A stretch of 64,000 bases of DNA from Mycosphaerella arachidis (lineage: Eukaryota; Ascomycota; Dothideomycetes; Mycosphaerellales; Mycosphaerellaceae), in contig LIHB01000106.1 in the NCBI GenBank assembly GCA_001297265.1, positions 1 to 64,000 of the forward strand, read 5' to 3'. Under the pieces are notes generated by a model. That model made no database searches and was not told where the DNA came from. It worked only from the letters and a program-made list of their open reading frames with translations. The translations under genes and the position numbers were made by a program. Shown in pieces: positions 44,588-56,671 of the stretch (positions are counted from its first letter, which is position 1; every line of letters starts with the position of its first letter).

Positions 44588-47500
44588 ATGACGAGGCCCA
44601 ACATTATGCGGGCTGATACCCTCGACCTGCAAGACCAAGATAGTCCGACCGCCGCGGAGCACGCCAAACACCCGACAGCCAAGGACGGCAACGCGCCTCA
44701 CGTCGCCGCGCAGGTGCACCAAGTGCTCGAGGAGCGACACTCGGAAGAGCAAGCTCTGGCCGACGCATGGAACATCTCCTCCAACATCGCCGACGATCCA
44801 GCTGCCATCGACACAGCCCAGGCCTCCAATGGCACCGACAATGTGACCGTCAACGGCACCGCGCAACCGGGTGAGGAGGCACGCGAAGGTGGAGAGACAG
44901 CAGGAGACGCCGACGATGATATGATGGACAGGATATCGAGTTCGCCCAGCATAGACGATGGTCAGTATACACCACACTCTTTACACTCCGCAACACCGCC
45001 GCACATCTGCCCGTCACGATCCCGCAGTCTGTCGCCGCGGTCCACTCCAACACCCACCCGCGACTCTTTCAACCAGATCGCAAACGACACGCCTCCATCG
45101 TCGCCGTTCTTGCAGACTCCGCAGCACTTACCATTGCGGCATTCCAAGATGGTGGGCGTTGAGCGCTCGCCGCTTGTATACCAGGCGGGGAGGTACTCTT
45201 CTCCTTCCGATGAAGTGCCACATCATGCACATTTCATGCCCACTCGACGAAGTGGGACTTTGTTCGATCCGTCAAAGCATCATCAGCTGGGTAGGTATGA
45301 CCAGGAGCCACACCAAGGAACAGGAAGGACATCATACCAAGGCAACCACAAGGCAGAGTATCTGGAGCAGGTAGACGAGGAGGACGAGGTGATGTACGCG
45401 GATCAAGGAATCACAACGCCCGGACAAGACGACCATTCGGACATGTCTCCTGACTCACGGCCCATCGAGAGTCCATTCCGCAGGCATTCCTTCTTCCACA
45501 GCTTGCCAGACCTGAGCCGGCCTTCGCTCGAGCCATCGCCAAGCTTGACCAGCATACAGAGCGTGGATATGGACGGTCTGCTGTTGCCAGTCGACGACCC
45601 GCTATTGGATTTGCCAGCACCTTCCCCGACAGCATCGTGGGAAAGTACCTCGGATGCCAGCTCCACCAATTCAGAGGACGATGCAAACTCTGATGATGCT
45701 GAAGACGCTTTCATTAATCTTGACGAGCGATTTATCAACTCTGGTTGGGGAGGCGAGTGCTTACGTGAAACAGAGGACATCGATTTCGAATTCGTGTATG
45801 CTTTGCACACATTTGTTGCTACAGTAGAAGGCCAAGCAAATGCTACAAAGGGCGACACGATGGTGTTGCTCGACGATAGCAACAGCTATTGGTGGCTCGT
45901 ACGAGTCGTAAAAGACAGTAGTATTGGTATGTTGTGCCGCGCTCGACGGTTTCAGACATCTCACTGACGCTTTCCAGGCTATCTCCCAGCCGAGCACATC
46001 GAGACACCCACCGAACGACTAGCCCGTCTCAACAAACACAGGAATATCGACGTATGTTTCAGGCATTGGACTTTGGGCAATGACGGAGACTAAAGAACAT
46101 CTAGCTATCTGCGACCATGCTCAGCGATAACTCCGAGAAATCTCGGAACCCGTTAAAAAAGGCGATGCGGCGCCGTAACGCAAAGACGGTGCAGTTTGCT
46201 GCGCCTACTTACGTAGAAGCTTCCGATTACGACTACGATACCGAGGACGAAGAGGCACAAATGATTGATCCACACGCGACCGCGCAGCAGTCGGACGCCA
46301 TAGCAACAGATGAACCGGACGAGATCGAGCCTGTAGAACCAAAGGCAGAGACGAAACACCCAGAAGCGGAAGGCCGATCAAGCACTTCCTCTCAGCGAGC
46401 GTCCTTTGATCGGGAACAGGCGGCGACGGCAGCACAGGCGCTGGCAGCGGCGGGCGTGACTGGCGACGATTCTTCTGCTCCCAAACTCGTTGACAAGACA
46501 GGTGAGTTTGAAAGATTTGGAGTCGATGCTGGCAGCCCACCAATGGTCTCGGTAGAAGCCGCACCGCTCAAGTCGAAGAGGAAGAATACCGACTCTTTCC
46601 TCAAAGATGACGGCATCGAGACTCGGAAGATTACGCTCACGCCGGGCCTGTTGCGGGATGATTCAGTATCACGAAAGTCGCCCGTAGTTGCAGAGAGCCC
46701 ACGCAGTACCACCAGCTCAATGGAGCCATTGGTCCAAACCAGCTCGCCTACTGAACAAACGGACAAAAAGAAGGACAGTAAAGAGAAGAAAAAAGAGAAA
46801 GAGCCGAAGAAAGGCGGTATGCTCAGCGGTCTGTTCAAAAGCAAGAAGAAGGACAAGAAGAGCACAGAAACAGCAAGCGATAAGCCGTCTACAGAGCTGC
46901 AGCGAGATTCTGCCGCGTCCAGCCCAATTCCGAGCGGGGCGCTGTCACCTGTCAGCAAGGATGCCAGTGGTCACCAAGGTGTAGCCGCAGGCAGTTTGCT
47001 CAGCTCGACATCAACAGAAGAAAGCCGAGACACTTCTCATGACTCCGGCCCAGGTAGTGCATTCGTCGCTGAGCTGGAGGGATCTACTGTGGCACATGAG
47101 ATGGCTGCCGGCAATGACGACAGCCATGAGCCGCAGAACCCGATTGAAGCCGAACCTGCTCAGCAAGAGAAAGCTATCGAGACTGGGCAGCAAGAGAAGA
47201 GCAAGGGTATCATCAGCAATACGCTGTCACCGGTCACGAACGCCATCACGAACATGGTCAAGACAAGTGATGACCACGACAAGCCAAAGAAGGCGAAACG
47301 CTCCAAACAGCGCGTCGAGCTTGACGACTTTGACTCACCGCGAGACGAAAAGGAGGACCAGCTTAACCAGAATCCATTCAGCGACGCTGAAGAAGACGAT
47401 AACGACGGCGAGCGCTTGTCGGAAAGTCCTGTGGAGATCTCATCTAATGCTTTTATGAACGGCACTGATTCTGTGCACATCCCCATGCCTTCGCAGGTGG

Positions 47501-47967
47501 AAGAGGACGATGCCGACGACTCGCCCGGTAGCCTCACCAGCTCGCCCAGCATTATTGAGCATCCTGCAGAACCTGCAGAAGAGGAGGCCGAGCATGTTTC
47601 CGAAGACAGCGATCCCACACCAACTGCACGATCGCCGCAACCAGTGGAGGCTGACCGGAAGCCTACGAGACCGCCAAACAGGGGCCTGTCTACAGACAGC
47701 AATGAATCGTCGCCACCGGCACCTCCAACCACTGTTCCTCAACAGAGCTGGAGCGACGAAAGCTTCCGTGCATGGCTAGAAGATGGTAGCGAAGTGCGTG
47801 ACATGCTCGTCATGATTCACGACAAGACTGGCGTCACGCCTGCCCCGGCGGACCATCCACTAATGACTGGACTGTTCACCGAGCAGCGCAAGGGCGTGCA
47901 GACTATGATGGGCGAGCTCGACGGCCTGCTCGGGTCATACCTGCAGAGGAAGGGAGTTCGCTTCTAG
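44588..47967 (+). CDS. SH3-domain polarity factor of the Tea4/Bud14 type
   Basis: Three exons (44588-45926, 45978-46051, 46105-47967) give 1091 residues. The frame is open back to 44246, but MTRPNIMRADTLDLQD is the likely start. An acidic disordered first third precedes an SH3 domain at about 398-470 (DFEFVYALHTF, then DSNSYWWLVR, closing after intron 1 with GYLPAEHIETP). Right after it come KSRNPLKKAMRRRNAKTVQFAAP and its acidic partner; KTVQF fits the RVxF motif for protein phosphatase 1. In fission yeast Tea4 and budding yeast Bud14, SH3 plus PP1 docking targets phosphatase to cell ends and links microtubules with formins. The remaining 550 residues are disordered, rich in Lys runs and acidic patches, with an alpha-helical end near residues 1020-1085. 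Confidence 0.88.
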
Positions 47968-48506
47968 ACGTCCCGTGTACGACTTTCATTTCTTTTGATA
48001 CGACCATGGGCGCTGGCAGCATGTTACGACGGAAATGGGCACCTGCTAAGCAGGCTGATATATGTATATAGCCCTTTGGCACCAATGCATTGCACGTTTC
48101 GCGGAGGAGTTTCGGTAGAGAGAGGTCATACATGGAGGCTCTGCATGCTGGCATGGCAAGAGGTATACTGCTGTATAGTAGATAGACGACGGTACCTTCG
48201 AACATGATATACTGTTTGTTCGCTACAGTTGGAGCAAGCAGATATCGGAGCGATCTGTGCGCGACTTCCACTTCTATCACCACTTCAGCGTCATCTACAT
48301 CGACCATCGTATCCGGCCGCCACGTATCCGTCGTCTATGGGAGACGCGATGTTTGACAATGTGCTCAAGCGAGCATGATACCATTCGAAATGCAACGCTT
48401 CGCACTCGCCTTCAGTGATCCCCGCTTTTGCCTTTGAACAGAGATCATCGCTTCCTTCGTCCATGTAAGCACTGCATCTAATGCACGGCAGAAGAGGAGT
48501 TCCGCC
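47968..48506. other. Intergenic
   Basis: 3' region of the SH3 gene and promoter of the mannosidase; no coding sequence supported. Confidence 0.5.
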
Positions 48507-51144
48507 ATGGCTTGTTTACTTTCGGGCTCTTCTGCTCCGAGACTCTATACCCTGGGCACTTATGGCATGATGATGCTCGCTCTGGGTTATGTTGTGCATT
48601 TCATACTCGTGAACTTCAACGTCCTGCCATCCAGCGCTGTGGGCACACTCGGCACAGCATCATATCATGATGATGTGGGAGTGCTACGATGGGTCAATCC
48701 CAGAATCGGCACATATGGCGTCACGCCGAATGGAAATGGAGGCATGATACCGAGTGTTGGTATGCCCTTTGGCATGACACGCTGGACGCCGCAGACGAGA
48801 GAAGTATCACCACCTCCCTCGCCCTCCCCTCCCCTCCCAAGCATCCACTAACAACACCCAGAATTTCATATCCCAATGTCCCTATAACGACCTAGACTCC
48901 CACATCCACGGCTTCCAAGCAACCCACCAACCCGCTATCTGGATGGGCGAGTCCGGCCAGGTCGTCCTCTCCCCAGGGGTAGGAGAGGTCCAACCACTCT
49001 TCACGGATCGTTCTCATCGCTTCAGCAAGAACGATGAGAGGAGTACGCCGTATGTCTATGAGGTCACCATGGAAGCTGCCACGATCGAGGCGGATCATAA
49101 TTTGACGGAGAGTTCTTACTCCCCTGTCCCGGGCGGAGCTCAGCCCGTGCCGGATGTGGTGAGGAAGGGGGCGAATGGGCGGACGAGCAAGCGAAATGAG
49201 GTTGTTGAGGTGAGGAGGTATGCAGAGGCGAAGCCGGAGCCAGAGTTCTCGATATCACCTGTCGGAGATGTGCAAGCGAGCGTGAAAAGGAATGCGATCA
49301 AGGTTGCTATGACTGCGTCAGCTCATGTTGGGCATTTGAGGTTCGACTTCGATGTTGGGCAGGATCCGTACATTTTCCTCCAGGCTACTAGGAAGAATTG
49401 GACGGGGCATGTTGAGATTGATCTCGAGGCGCGGGAGATCTCTGGGAGTAATAGTCAGAGGCAAGATTACCTTCTGGGACCTTTGAAGGCACAGGGTTTC
49501 AGGGGATATTTTGTCTCGAGATTCTCGGAAGCTTTTGAGACGTACGGAGTCGCGAGGGGAGCTCAGCTGGAGAAGGGTGTGAAGGGCGGGCAAGGAGAGG
49601 AGTTGGGAGCGTATGTCACATTTGCAGGGTGGAGGAGGGTGGAGGTGAGGACTGGTGTGAGTTTTGTTAGTGTGGAGCAGGCGAGGAGGAATCTTGATAT
49701 TGAGGCACCGAGAGCTCTCACCTTCGACAAGGCGGTGGAAAATGTGAAAGAGGCGTGGCTGGAGAAGTTGGGACGTATTACCATTGAAGGCGTCAACGAA
49801 ACTGATGCAGATCACGATCCGAGGACGATCTTTTACACTGGCCTGTTTCATGCACTGCAGTACCCCTCCGACTTCTCAGAGCCCATGACCAAGAATGGGA
49901 ATGGCCTACGAACCTTCTACAGCGGCTACACTGACAGCGTCCACACCTCAAAGGACTCGTACTACCAATCCTGGTCCATCTGGGACACCTTCCGAGCCGA
50001 ACATAGTCTCCTGACCATGTTCGCACCCGAACGCGTCAACGGCATGATGCGCTCCCTTCTGCAAATCTACGACTGGGCAGGTCGCCTTCCAATGTGGGCA
50101 AACGTCGTCGAGACCAACATCATGATCGGGACCCACGTGGACGCAGTTCTGGCCAACGCCCTCTCCCGCGGCTTCACCTCCTTCAACATCTCTAAAGCCT
50201 GGGAAGCCGTCAAAAAGAACGCCTACGAGCCACCTATGGATGACACAAAACTTCTCTACTACGACCGTCAAGGTCCCAACCTCCCCGACGAAGTCCGCGC
50301 AGGCCTCACCACTTACCTAGAAAAAGGCTACGTCGCCAACGACCGCTGGTCTGAATCCGCCTCCCGAACCCTCGACTACGCCTTCGATGACCACGCAGCC
50401 GCCATCGTCGCCTCGCACGCCGGCGATGAAGCATCTGCGAGCGAGCTCCGCAACCGCAGCAAGAACTACCACACTCTTTACAACGCAGACACGACTTTTA
50501 TGGAAGCCCGCAACGACAACAGCACCTGGGCCGGCCGAGAACAGGGTTGGGCCGAAGGCGACGATTGGATCTACACTTTCGCCGTGCCGCACGATCCACT
50601 AGGACTTGCAGAGCTGATGGGTGGAAGGGACAAAATGAAAGCGAAACTGGATGAATACTTCCAAGGTGGGTATAACGATCATTCCAATGAACCTTCTCAC
50701 CACGCGCCTTACTTGTATGCTTTGATTGGATATCCGGCTGCTACGCAAAAGTTGGTCAGAGAGATTGCGTGGGAAGAATATAATGCTACTTCTGCTGGGT
50801 TGAGCGGGAATGAGGACTTGGGCCAGATGAGTGCGTGGTATGTCTTCAGTGCGCTAGGGTTTTATCCGGTCGATCCGGCTGGGGATCAGTATGTGGTGGG
50901 ATCTCCGTTCTTTGAGAAAGTTACCATCAGGTTTCCGAAAGGTGCTGGGACGGGAGGTGTGGGTGGGAGAGAGCGGACGTTGGTCCTTGAGGCGCCTGGG
51001 GCGGCGAGCAAGCCGTATGTTAAGGGTTTGAGAGTGGATGGGAAGCATTTGGCGAGGCCGGTGCTGAGGCATGGAGAGATTGTTGGGGCGGGGAGGATTG
51101 TGTTTGAGATGAGTGAGACTGCGCAGAGTTGGGGAGGTATGTAG
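48507..51144 (+). CDS. GH92 alpha-mannosidase, membrane-anchored or secreted
   Basis: Two exons (48507-48803 and 48862-51144) with a 58-nt, C/T-rich intron give 859 residues. A hydrophobic segment near residues 15-38 (YGMMMLALGYVVHFILV) acts as signal anchor. VNPRIGTYG and PSVGMPFG mark the start of the GH92 beta-sandwich. The catalytic half has SIWDTFRAEH, GRLPMWANVVETNIMIG, YFQGGYNDHSNEPSHH and GNEDLGQMSAWYVFSALGFYP, the conserved residues that bind calcium and provide the acidic catalysts. GH92 enzymes are exo-acting alpha-mannosidases (mostly 1,2-, some 1,3/1,6-linked). Fungal members trim mannoproteins in the cell wall or Golgi. The codons of the second half shift between GC-rich and G/T-rich runs, but the frame is intact. 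Confidence 0.93.
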
Positions 51145-52024
51145 ATCAGGTCAGACGCCGCAGTCCAGTCCAGAGGCTGTGTCTCATGGCCTCCACCGCC
51201 GGGCTCTCGAGCCCATAACGGTGGCTTGTCTATCTTTGTCAGCATTGGTGGGCGCCGCATGGCCCAGACGCATATACGGTGACTAGGATCGAGTCGAGGG
51301 AAGCACAGACAGAGTCGCCGACGAGTCATACCTCAGTACCAACATTTGTAGCAATCTCCTTTGAGGTACTGGTACAAGTCACTGGCGCGTTCTGCTCTCG
51401 TCGAGGCGCTGAACAAGGTCCGTACCACCAAGTCGCCGGTATCATGCTAACACCGGCCAAACGGTCTTCAACCGTGGCCTGTCCATGTGGCTCTGAGGAA
51501 GCTCGTTACGGCGCGCTGTGTACGGATAGTGTGAGCAAGGCAGAGGAAGGCGCGAGAGTACTTATCCGGGGCCATGTCGCCATGGTCTGTAGATGCCGCA
51601 GGCCGAGTGACGATGGTAGCGGCGGTTCGTGAGGATTGGTGGTCAGTATGTGGTGATGAGGGTAAAAGGTCGCGCAGGTGTGATGACAGGTGTTTTTGGG
51701 AGAACGATCGAGAAATTTGTCGGGCGTCGGGTGCTTGCAGTTGCGATAATGAATTTAGTGACGCATGTTGATTAGCCTGAGGCACGCAGGTGTCTCCAAG
51801 AAGGAGTGAAGATTTTCGCAGGCAGAGAGTCGTGACACAACAATCTTGGATCGTAAATATTTCTTTCTTCATGGTGACCATCTCTTCACGTCCGACTCGC
51901 GCGCAACCCCTACTAACGTACGTCGAGTATCACGATAATGGGAGGCGCCTTGTGTGTGGCGATCACATGCTAATCAGCCCAGACACGTCAGAAACCTACA
52001 GCGTCGCAATCTCGCATCACGAAC
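51145..52024. other. Intergenic
   Basis: No supported gene. Overlapping frames on both strands at 51279-51881 show no domain. Confidence 0.5.
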
Positions 52025-52990
52025 ATGGCGACTCTACGTAACGGGAAGGTACCACGAGTCGTACATGAGATCCGTATCCTCAGAAGAGAAGACCCGAAGC
52101 GCGTAATTTTTCGCGCTGACAAGCCCAGACAAGTATTGTGTGTTTGGGAGACATATCTCTTGACGCGTGGCAGAAAAGCTTTGGCAAAGTCGATACACCT
52201 CAGAGCGGCATCTTCTGCCTTTTCCATGGTCAATTTCCATGGTCAAAATTGCCGAGTTCATGCTTCTGAGGAATGACGGGGAATGTGCAGATTTGCATCA
52301 AGACCAGGAAGTCAAGGCACGATTGAACAACGATCTGGTACATGATTTCGAAGAAAAAGCATCTCCCGTGGCGGGCCAGAAGCGCAAAGCCGACGTCACA
52401 GACCTCGACGCAAAGACCAGCGAGGAAGCCACTCGGAAAGGAGTGCCGGTGCCCAAAGCGGTCCATTAGACGTTGCTATTCCCGAGAAGGTGGGAGAGCT
52501 CGGGGCACTCCTCGTAGAGGCTAGAAACACCGATCAAGACGAAGTCCTCGAAAGCGCGAACGGGTCGGTTGAGAGCATGATGGGGAATTGGGCTGAACGA
52601 TAAGAAGGATCCAGAGATCGGGACGGATGTCGCGAGACTGACAAATGAGGTGACACCGCATCAGACTCGTATCCGAGATCTTAAGACTAAGCTCGATCAC
52701 GGGAACGCCTTGCTAAAAGAGTCAGAGATCGGGTACAAGAGGTCGAGGGCCACTGTCAAGAATCTGCGTGAAACTGTCGAAGCCCATGCTGAGGATAATT
52801 TGACCCCGAAGGAGGCATTGCTCAAGCTTGCGAAAGCTGCCACGTCTGCAGATGGGAGGAACAGTGTGTTCAGATCGTGACCAGAGCAACAGCGCATCTT
52901 GACGAGGAGGACTTCGATGTCCTGCTTGGGGACTTGGGAGTGCTCGCCGGGGATCATTATGCCCAGTTGCAGGCTGCCGGGATTCGGCCA
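52025..52990 (+). pseudogene. Decayed coiled-coil protein gene
   Basis: Protein-like segments follow one another but change frame. MVKIAEFMLLRNDGECADLH and QKRKADVTDLDAKTSEEATR run to about 52455. LDVAIPEKVGELGALLVEAR runs to 52600. NEVTPHQTRIRDLKTKLDHG and KEALLKLAKAATSADG run to 52875. LDEEDFDVLLGDLGVLAGDH runs to 52985. The Lys/Glu/Leu pattern suits a coiled coil. No GT..AG introns were found at the three shifts, so frameshift mutations are the simplest explanation. No named family. Confidence 0.5.
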
Positions 52991-53898
52991 TGACCGGATG
53001 GATGTTGAGAGACCTCGACCCTCGCTATGGAAGAGCACGTCAGGGATGGACGCCAAAGGGAGCACCGGTGGTGGTGAAGGCAGTGACAGCTCGACTGTAC
53101 GAGGGTGGTTCCTGCTTACAATGCACCGCTCATGATACACTTATATCTGCTGTTATCCAGATCCAGAAGGGACCATGCACGGCGACAATGTGAGCTCAAT
53201 TCACTTTGGATGACGGGAGGTGAAGGTGTCAAGGGACCAGCAAGAAATTGTGTTCGGAATTGCATATTCAGGGATAGGCAAGAGTGTACATCCTAGGGTT
53301 GTTCCTAGCTTGCTGTTACTGGACTCCGCTGGGAAGCATGATTGGATTTCAGCGTGGCGCTAGGCGAAAATTGCACAGACACCAGTGAATAGTACTCCAA
53401 TTCCACTCTGAAGACATCTCATCTGCCTCGTTTTCGAGATCGACTGAGTACCACATAGTGAGATTCAAACCCCAGCGGATCGGTCGTATCCTCCGGCTCT
53501 AATGAGTATTTGAGCCACAAGGGTCTTGTGCTGGTCCGGTAGTCTTCGATCGCAGTTGTCCGTCTCACCAAGACCGTCTCCGTCTGGAAGAGGTGAGGTT
53601 GAAGTAGTGAGAACTTGCGTTAGCGCCGCAGGAAAATCAGCCAACCACAGGCCTGGCGGGCTTGATGCTCCCTAAGAACATCATTCACGATGCTAGCAAC
53701 ATGTCTGCACAATGTTCGCATTTTTTTGGAGATGCAGGAGACAGAATTTGATATTGGCAGAAGCAGCCGAACTCCGAACGCCGACATCACCTCGAAATGT
53801 TCGGCTGACAAATGAACATATCGACCTCTCGCATTCTCTACATGTTTTGACAGTGTATACGACAATTGGTCGAAGTTTGCCTATGTGTTTGAGTAGCT
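52991..53898. other. Intergenic
   Basis: No supported gene in these 900 bp, which end in the promoter of the Nudix gene. Confidence 0.5.
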
Positions 53899-55479
53899 GT
53901 GTATCATTCTTTCCACTGCTCTAAGCCTATACTCTTCCGGCGGTCACGACCGATCCTCAACACGATGTCCGGACACAAAACGGCAGAACCACCACAAAGC
54001 CTAATACCACATCTTCGCACTATCCTCGGAGATCTACAGAAAGAGCATTATCCTGACCTGCCCAATCCCGAAGGTCTCAAGCGTAGAGCCTCCGTAGCAT
54101 TCATAATACGCGTCAACCCATCCTACGCGCACTGGTGTGAGTCTCAAAACCAAAAGCACAACGACCTCGAGACCTTTTTCAGTCAACAATGGGTACAACA
54201 CGGCGAGCCTGAAGTACTGTTCATCAAGCGTGCATCACGAAAGGGAGATAGGTGGACATCACATATTGCCCTTCCCGGCGGCAAGCGCGACCCTGAGGAT
54301 GCAGACGATAAGGCAGCTGCAGTAAGAGAAGCGTGGGAAGAGGTCGGTGTAGATCTGCACAAGCACGCTGTTGAGTGTGGCAATCTGCCTCAAAGGCTGG
54401 TCACAACCCACTGGGGAAAGAAGCCACTGCTGGTGCTTTGTCCTTATGTCTTCCTGGTCATGCAGCATGAGATACCACCTTTGAAGCTGCAGCCCACCGA
54501 GGTTGCCAGTACACATTGGGTACCCTTGCGATCATTGCTCTCCCCTTCACAGCGTACCATAGCCTTCGAAGATGTCTCGAGTCGAATTGCGAACCAGGAG
54601 ACTGGCGTCAAGAAGTGGATGCTTAGCATGATCTTGGGCAAGATGATGTTTGCAGCTATCAATCTTGAGCCCACAGAGTCTCTCCACAGCGTTGAGTCGC
54701 CTGCGCAAGACACTTTGCAGGACAACAGGCATGCGAGACTTGGTCGCATCGACAGGCTCAACGAACTGGCGAGCAGATTATGGCGAAGTGATATCTTCAA
54801 TCAATTTCCGAATCCCAAGAAAGACGGCCCTCTTCTACTCTGGGGTCTAACGCTCGGTGTCGTGAGCGACTTCCTCGACCTGGTCCCGCCGCACAACGCT
54901 CTCGAGCTGTGGACGTATCCTACCTTCACGCCGCTTGACGTTCGCTTCGCAGTCTGGCTGATGACCTACAACTTCAAGAACCGCAAGCGTGCGGAGCTGC
55001 AATCAGGCGGAGAGTTCAAAGCAATGAAACCATCTTTTGGTGGAGCCTCGGAAAGTGGTGTCGGCGTCGCGAGCGCAGGCGCAAGTGGTTATGCCACACC
55101 TGCCAGCGCTGGTGCCACGTTACCAGAAGACCCTGGTGTCTCCTCCACAGTCCTTGTGGAGCGACCGAACGAGCTCTTGCGGAAGGCGCTGCAGCCAGAC
55201 GAGACCGGGCTTCATGGCCTTGGAAGTGGAGTCGGCGCAGGGGAGGTGAAGGAGAAGAAGGCGGCCGTGCAAACAATGCTCGAAGGGTTCGTGGAGTCCC
55301 TTGCCAAACTCGTTCTGCCACAGATCTCTAACCGCGGCAGATACTATGTCATTGTGCGACGAGCTGTTGCGATGGCATTGATTGGCAGAGCCAGTGTGGC
55401 AGTCATTACCGCCGTGCTATTGTGGAAGCGTTTCAAGAGTCTGCGTTCTGCGAGATTACAGAGATTCTTACAGCGGTAA
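53899..55479 (+). CDS. Nudix hydrolase with long C-terminal extension
   Basis: One exon, 526 residues; MSGHKTAEPPQS at 53965 (residue 23) is an alternative start. The Nudix box at about 126-151 reads LPGGKRDPEDADD followed by REAWEEVGVDL. The metal-binding REAWEE core is intact, but the spacing between the first Glu and REAWEE is two residues longer than the classical box, as seen in CoA-pyrophosphatase-like fungal proteins. HIALPGG and the PTEVASTHWVPL region fit that subgroup. The second half (about 270-526) has hydrophobic stretches (LLLWGLTLGVVSDFLDL and, near the end, VAMALIGRASVAVITAVLL), suggesting membrane association, with Gly/Ala-rich linker between. Likely cleaves CoA or related nucleotide diphosphates in a membrane-bound setting; the substrate is inferred only. 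Confidence 0.85.
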   Translation: MYHSFHCSKPILFRRSRPILNTMSGHKTAEPPQSLIPHLRTILGDLQKEHYPDLPNPEGLKRRASVAFIIRVNPSYAHWCESQNQKHNDLETFFSQQWVQHGEPEVLFIKRASRKGDRWTSHIALPGGKRDPEDADDKAAAVREAWEEVGVDLHKHAVECGNLPQRLVTTHWGKKPLLVLCPYVFLVMQHEIPPLKLQPTEVASTHWVPLRSLLSPSQRTIAFEDVSSRIANQETGVKKWMLSMILGKMMFAAINLEPTESLHSVESPAQDTLQDNRHARLGRIDRLNELASRLWRSDIFNQFPNPKKDGPLLLWGLTLGVVSDFLDLVPPHNALELWTYPTFTPLDVRFAVWLMTYNFKNRKRAELQSGGEFKAMKPSFGGASESGVGVASAGASGYATPASAGATLPEDPGVSSTVLVERPNELLRKALQPDETGLHGLGSGVGAGEVKEKKAAVQTMLEGFVESLAKLVLPQISNRGRYYVIVRRAVAMALIGRASVAVITAVLLWKRFKSLRSARLQRFLQR

Positions 55480-56250
55480 AGAGGATGCGATCAGAGTGGC
55501 GTATCATGAACTGCGTCGTGTGGAACGTCTCTTTTAACACATGACAAGTCCCGTTGCTCGACTGTTGCGAAATATGCTGGCAAAAAACCATGGTGCACTG
55601 AGTTCTCGGAACGAACGACAACCACTACGGTTGGCGGAGTGCGAATTTGAGGTGCGGCTGCCAAAGGAGACGATCCGATGCTCTACAAGTCGGCCGGCGA
55701 CCACGAGGCTGATCCTCACGACTGACCTGCATACAATGCGAAACACTCATGTCACGCTTCACGATACACGTTGAGTCGCGAGGCTCGATTCTTGATTGGT
55801 GCTTATATCCTTTGCCAATATTGGCGGAGTGCAGCACGTGTGCAGGAAGTAAGCGCAGCGAGGTATGGGGAAAGGTGGTGGCGGCGGTAACGAGCGTTGC
55901 GGATGGGGAAGGGTGTGGGTGAGAATACATCAGCAAGATTCCGGCGGTCTGGGGACCCAGAGTGCGACAGCGCCAGCGACAACACTCGATGACAGACAGA
56001 TCGCGGAGCAGCTGCCGACGAATAGCTTCGACAGAAACACAGCAACAGTATGGGAAATAGTGTTGTGACGGCGACGGCAACAGCATTTCACGGCAGAGAC
56101 AGGCTGCGAAGAAGATGACGAATGACGCGACCACGACCCAAGACGAGAAAGAGAACACTCAACGACAACAACACTTCAGACGAAGATGCAGAGAAACTTC
56201 TTCTCCAGCCGCCAGCCCAAAAGCCAACGAACTGATGAAAAAGGATTGAT
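55480..56250. other. Intergenic
   Basis: No supported gene. A minus-strand frame at 55625-56158 has no domain. Confidence 0.5.
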
Positions 56251-56380
56251 AGAGAAGGAAGGATTTGAACCTCCATTTCATGAGTTGAATGGTACTGGCG
56301 GACGGTTGCCACCCTCAGCATGTCAAAAGAATGAGACAGCTTTGGGCCCCTCATGCGTCCTACCGTTAGACGACCTCTCC
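56251..56380 (-). tRNA. Intron-interrupted tRNA-like gene, isotype unresolved
   Basis: On the minus strand GGAGAGG (56380-56374) pairs, with G-U pairs, with CTTCTCT (56257-56251) as acceptor. The D-arm is GTC-TAACGGTAG-GAC. A T-arm GGAGG-TTCAAAT-CCTTC carries a perfect B-box (GGTTCAAATCC). CATGA and TCATG form the anticodon stem, but about 60 extra nt separate the halves. A normal intron after position 37 leaves no U33 in the 5' half. Joining the halves as GTTCAAC gives a loop with U33 and anticodon UCA. The fold and boxes are good; the anticodon and splice sites are not resolved, and a pseudogene is possible. Confidence 0.6.
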
Positions 56381-56671
56381 TGTTTTGTGTTGGTTGTGGG
56401 ATGAAAGGAAGAAGAAATGCACAGGAAGAGAGCAAATATTTATGCGGACTGGGAAAGTCTAATGCTGCTGTGATGGTGGGTCAAACCAAATGCTTACCAG
56501 CTTGGTTTTGAGTTCAGGCTGAGGACCACGAGGGAAGGGTACGAGAGGGAACAGCAGCTAGCTACCTGGAAGTTTGGGACTCGATCAGCAATGGTCGAAC
56601 ATGTACTCGCTGGTCTTCTCGCGGAGGCTCTCCGGGTCATGATGCATAACTCCCGGAGTTCGACAAAGTGC

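Noticed and set aside
55625..56158. 177-codon minus-strand frame
   Set aside because: No start context, no domain, and it overlaps plus-strand frames.
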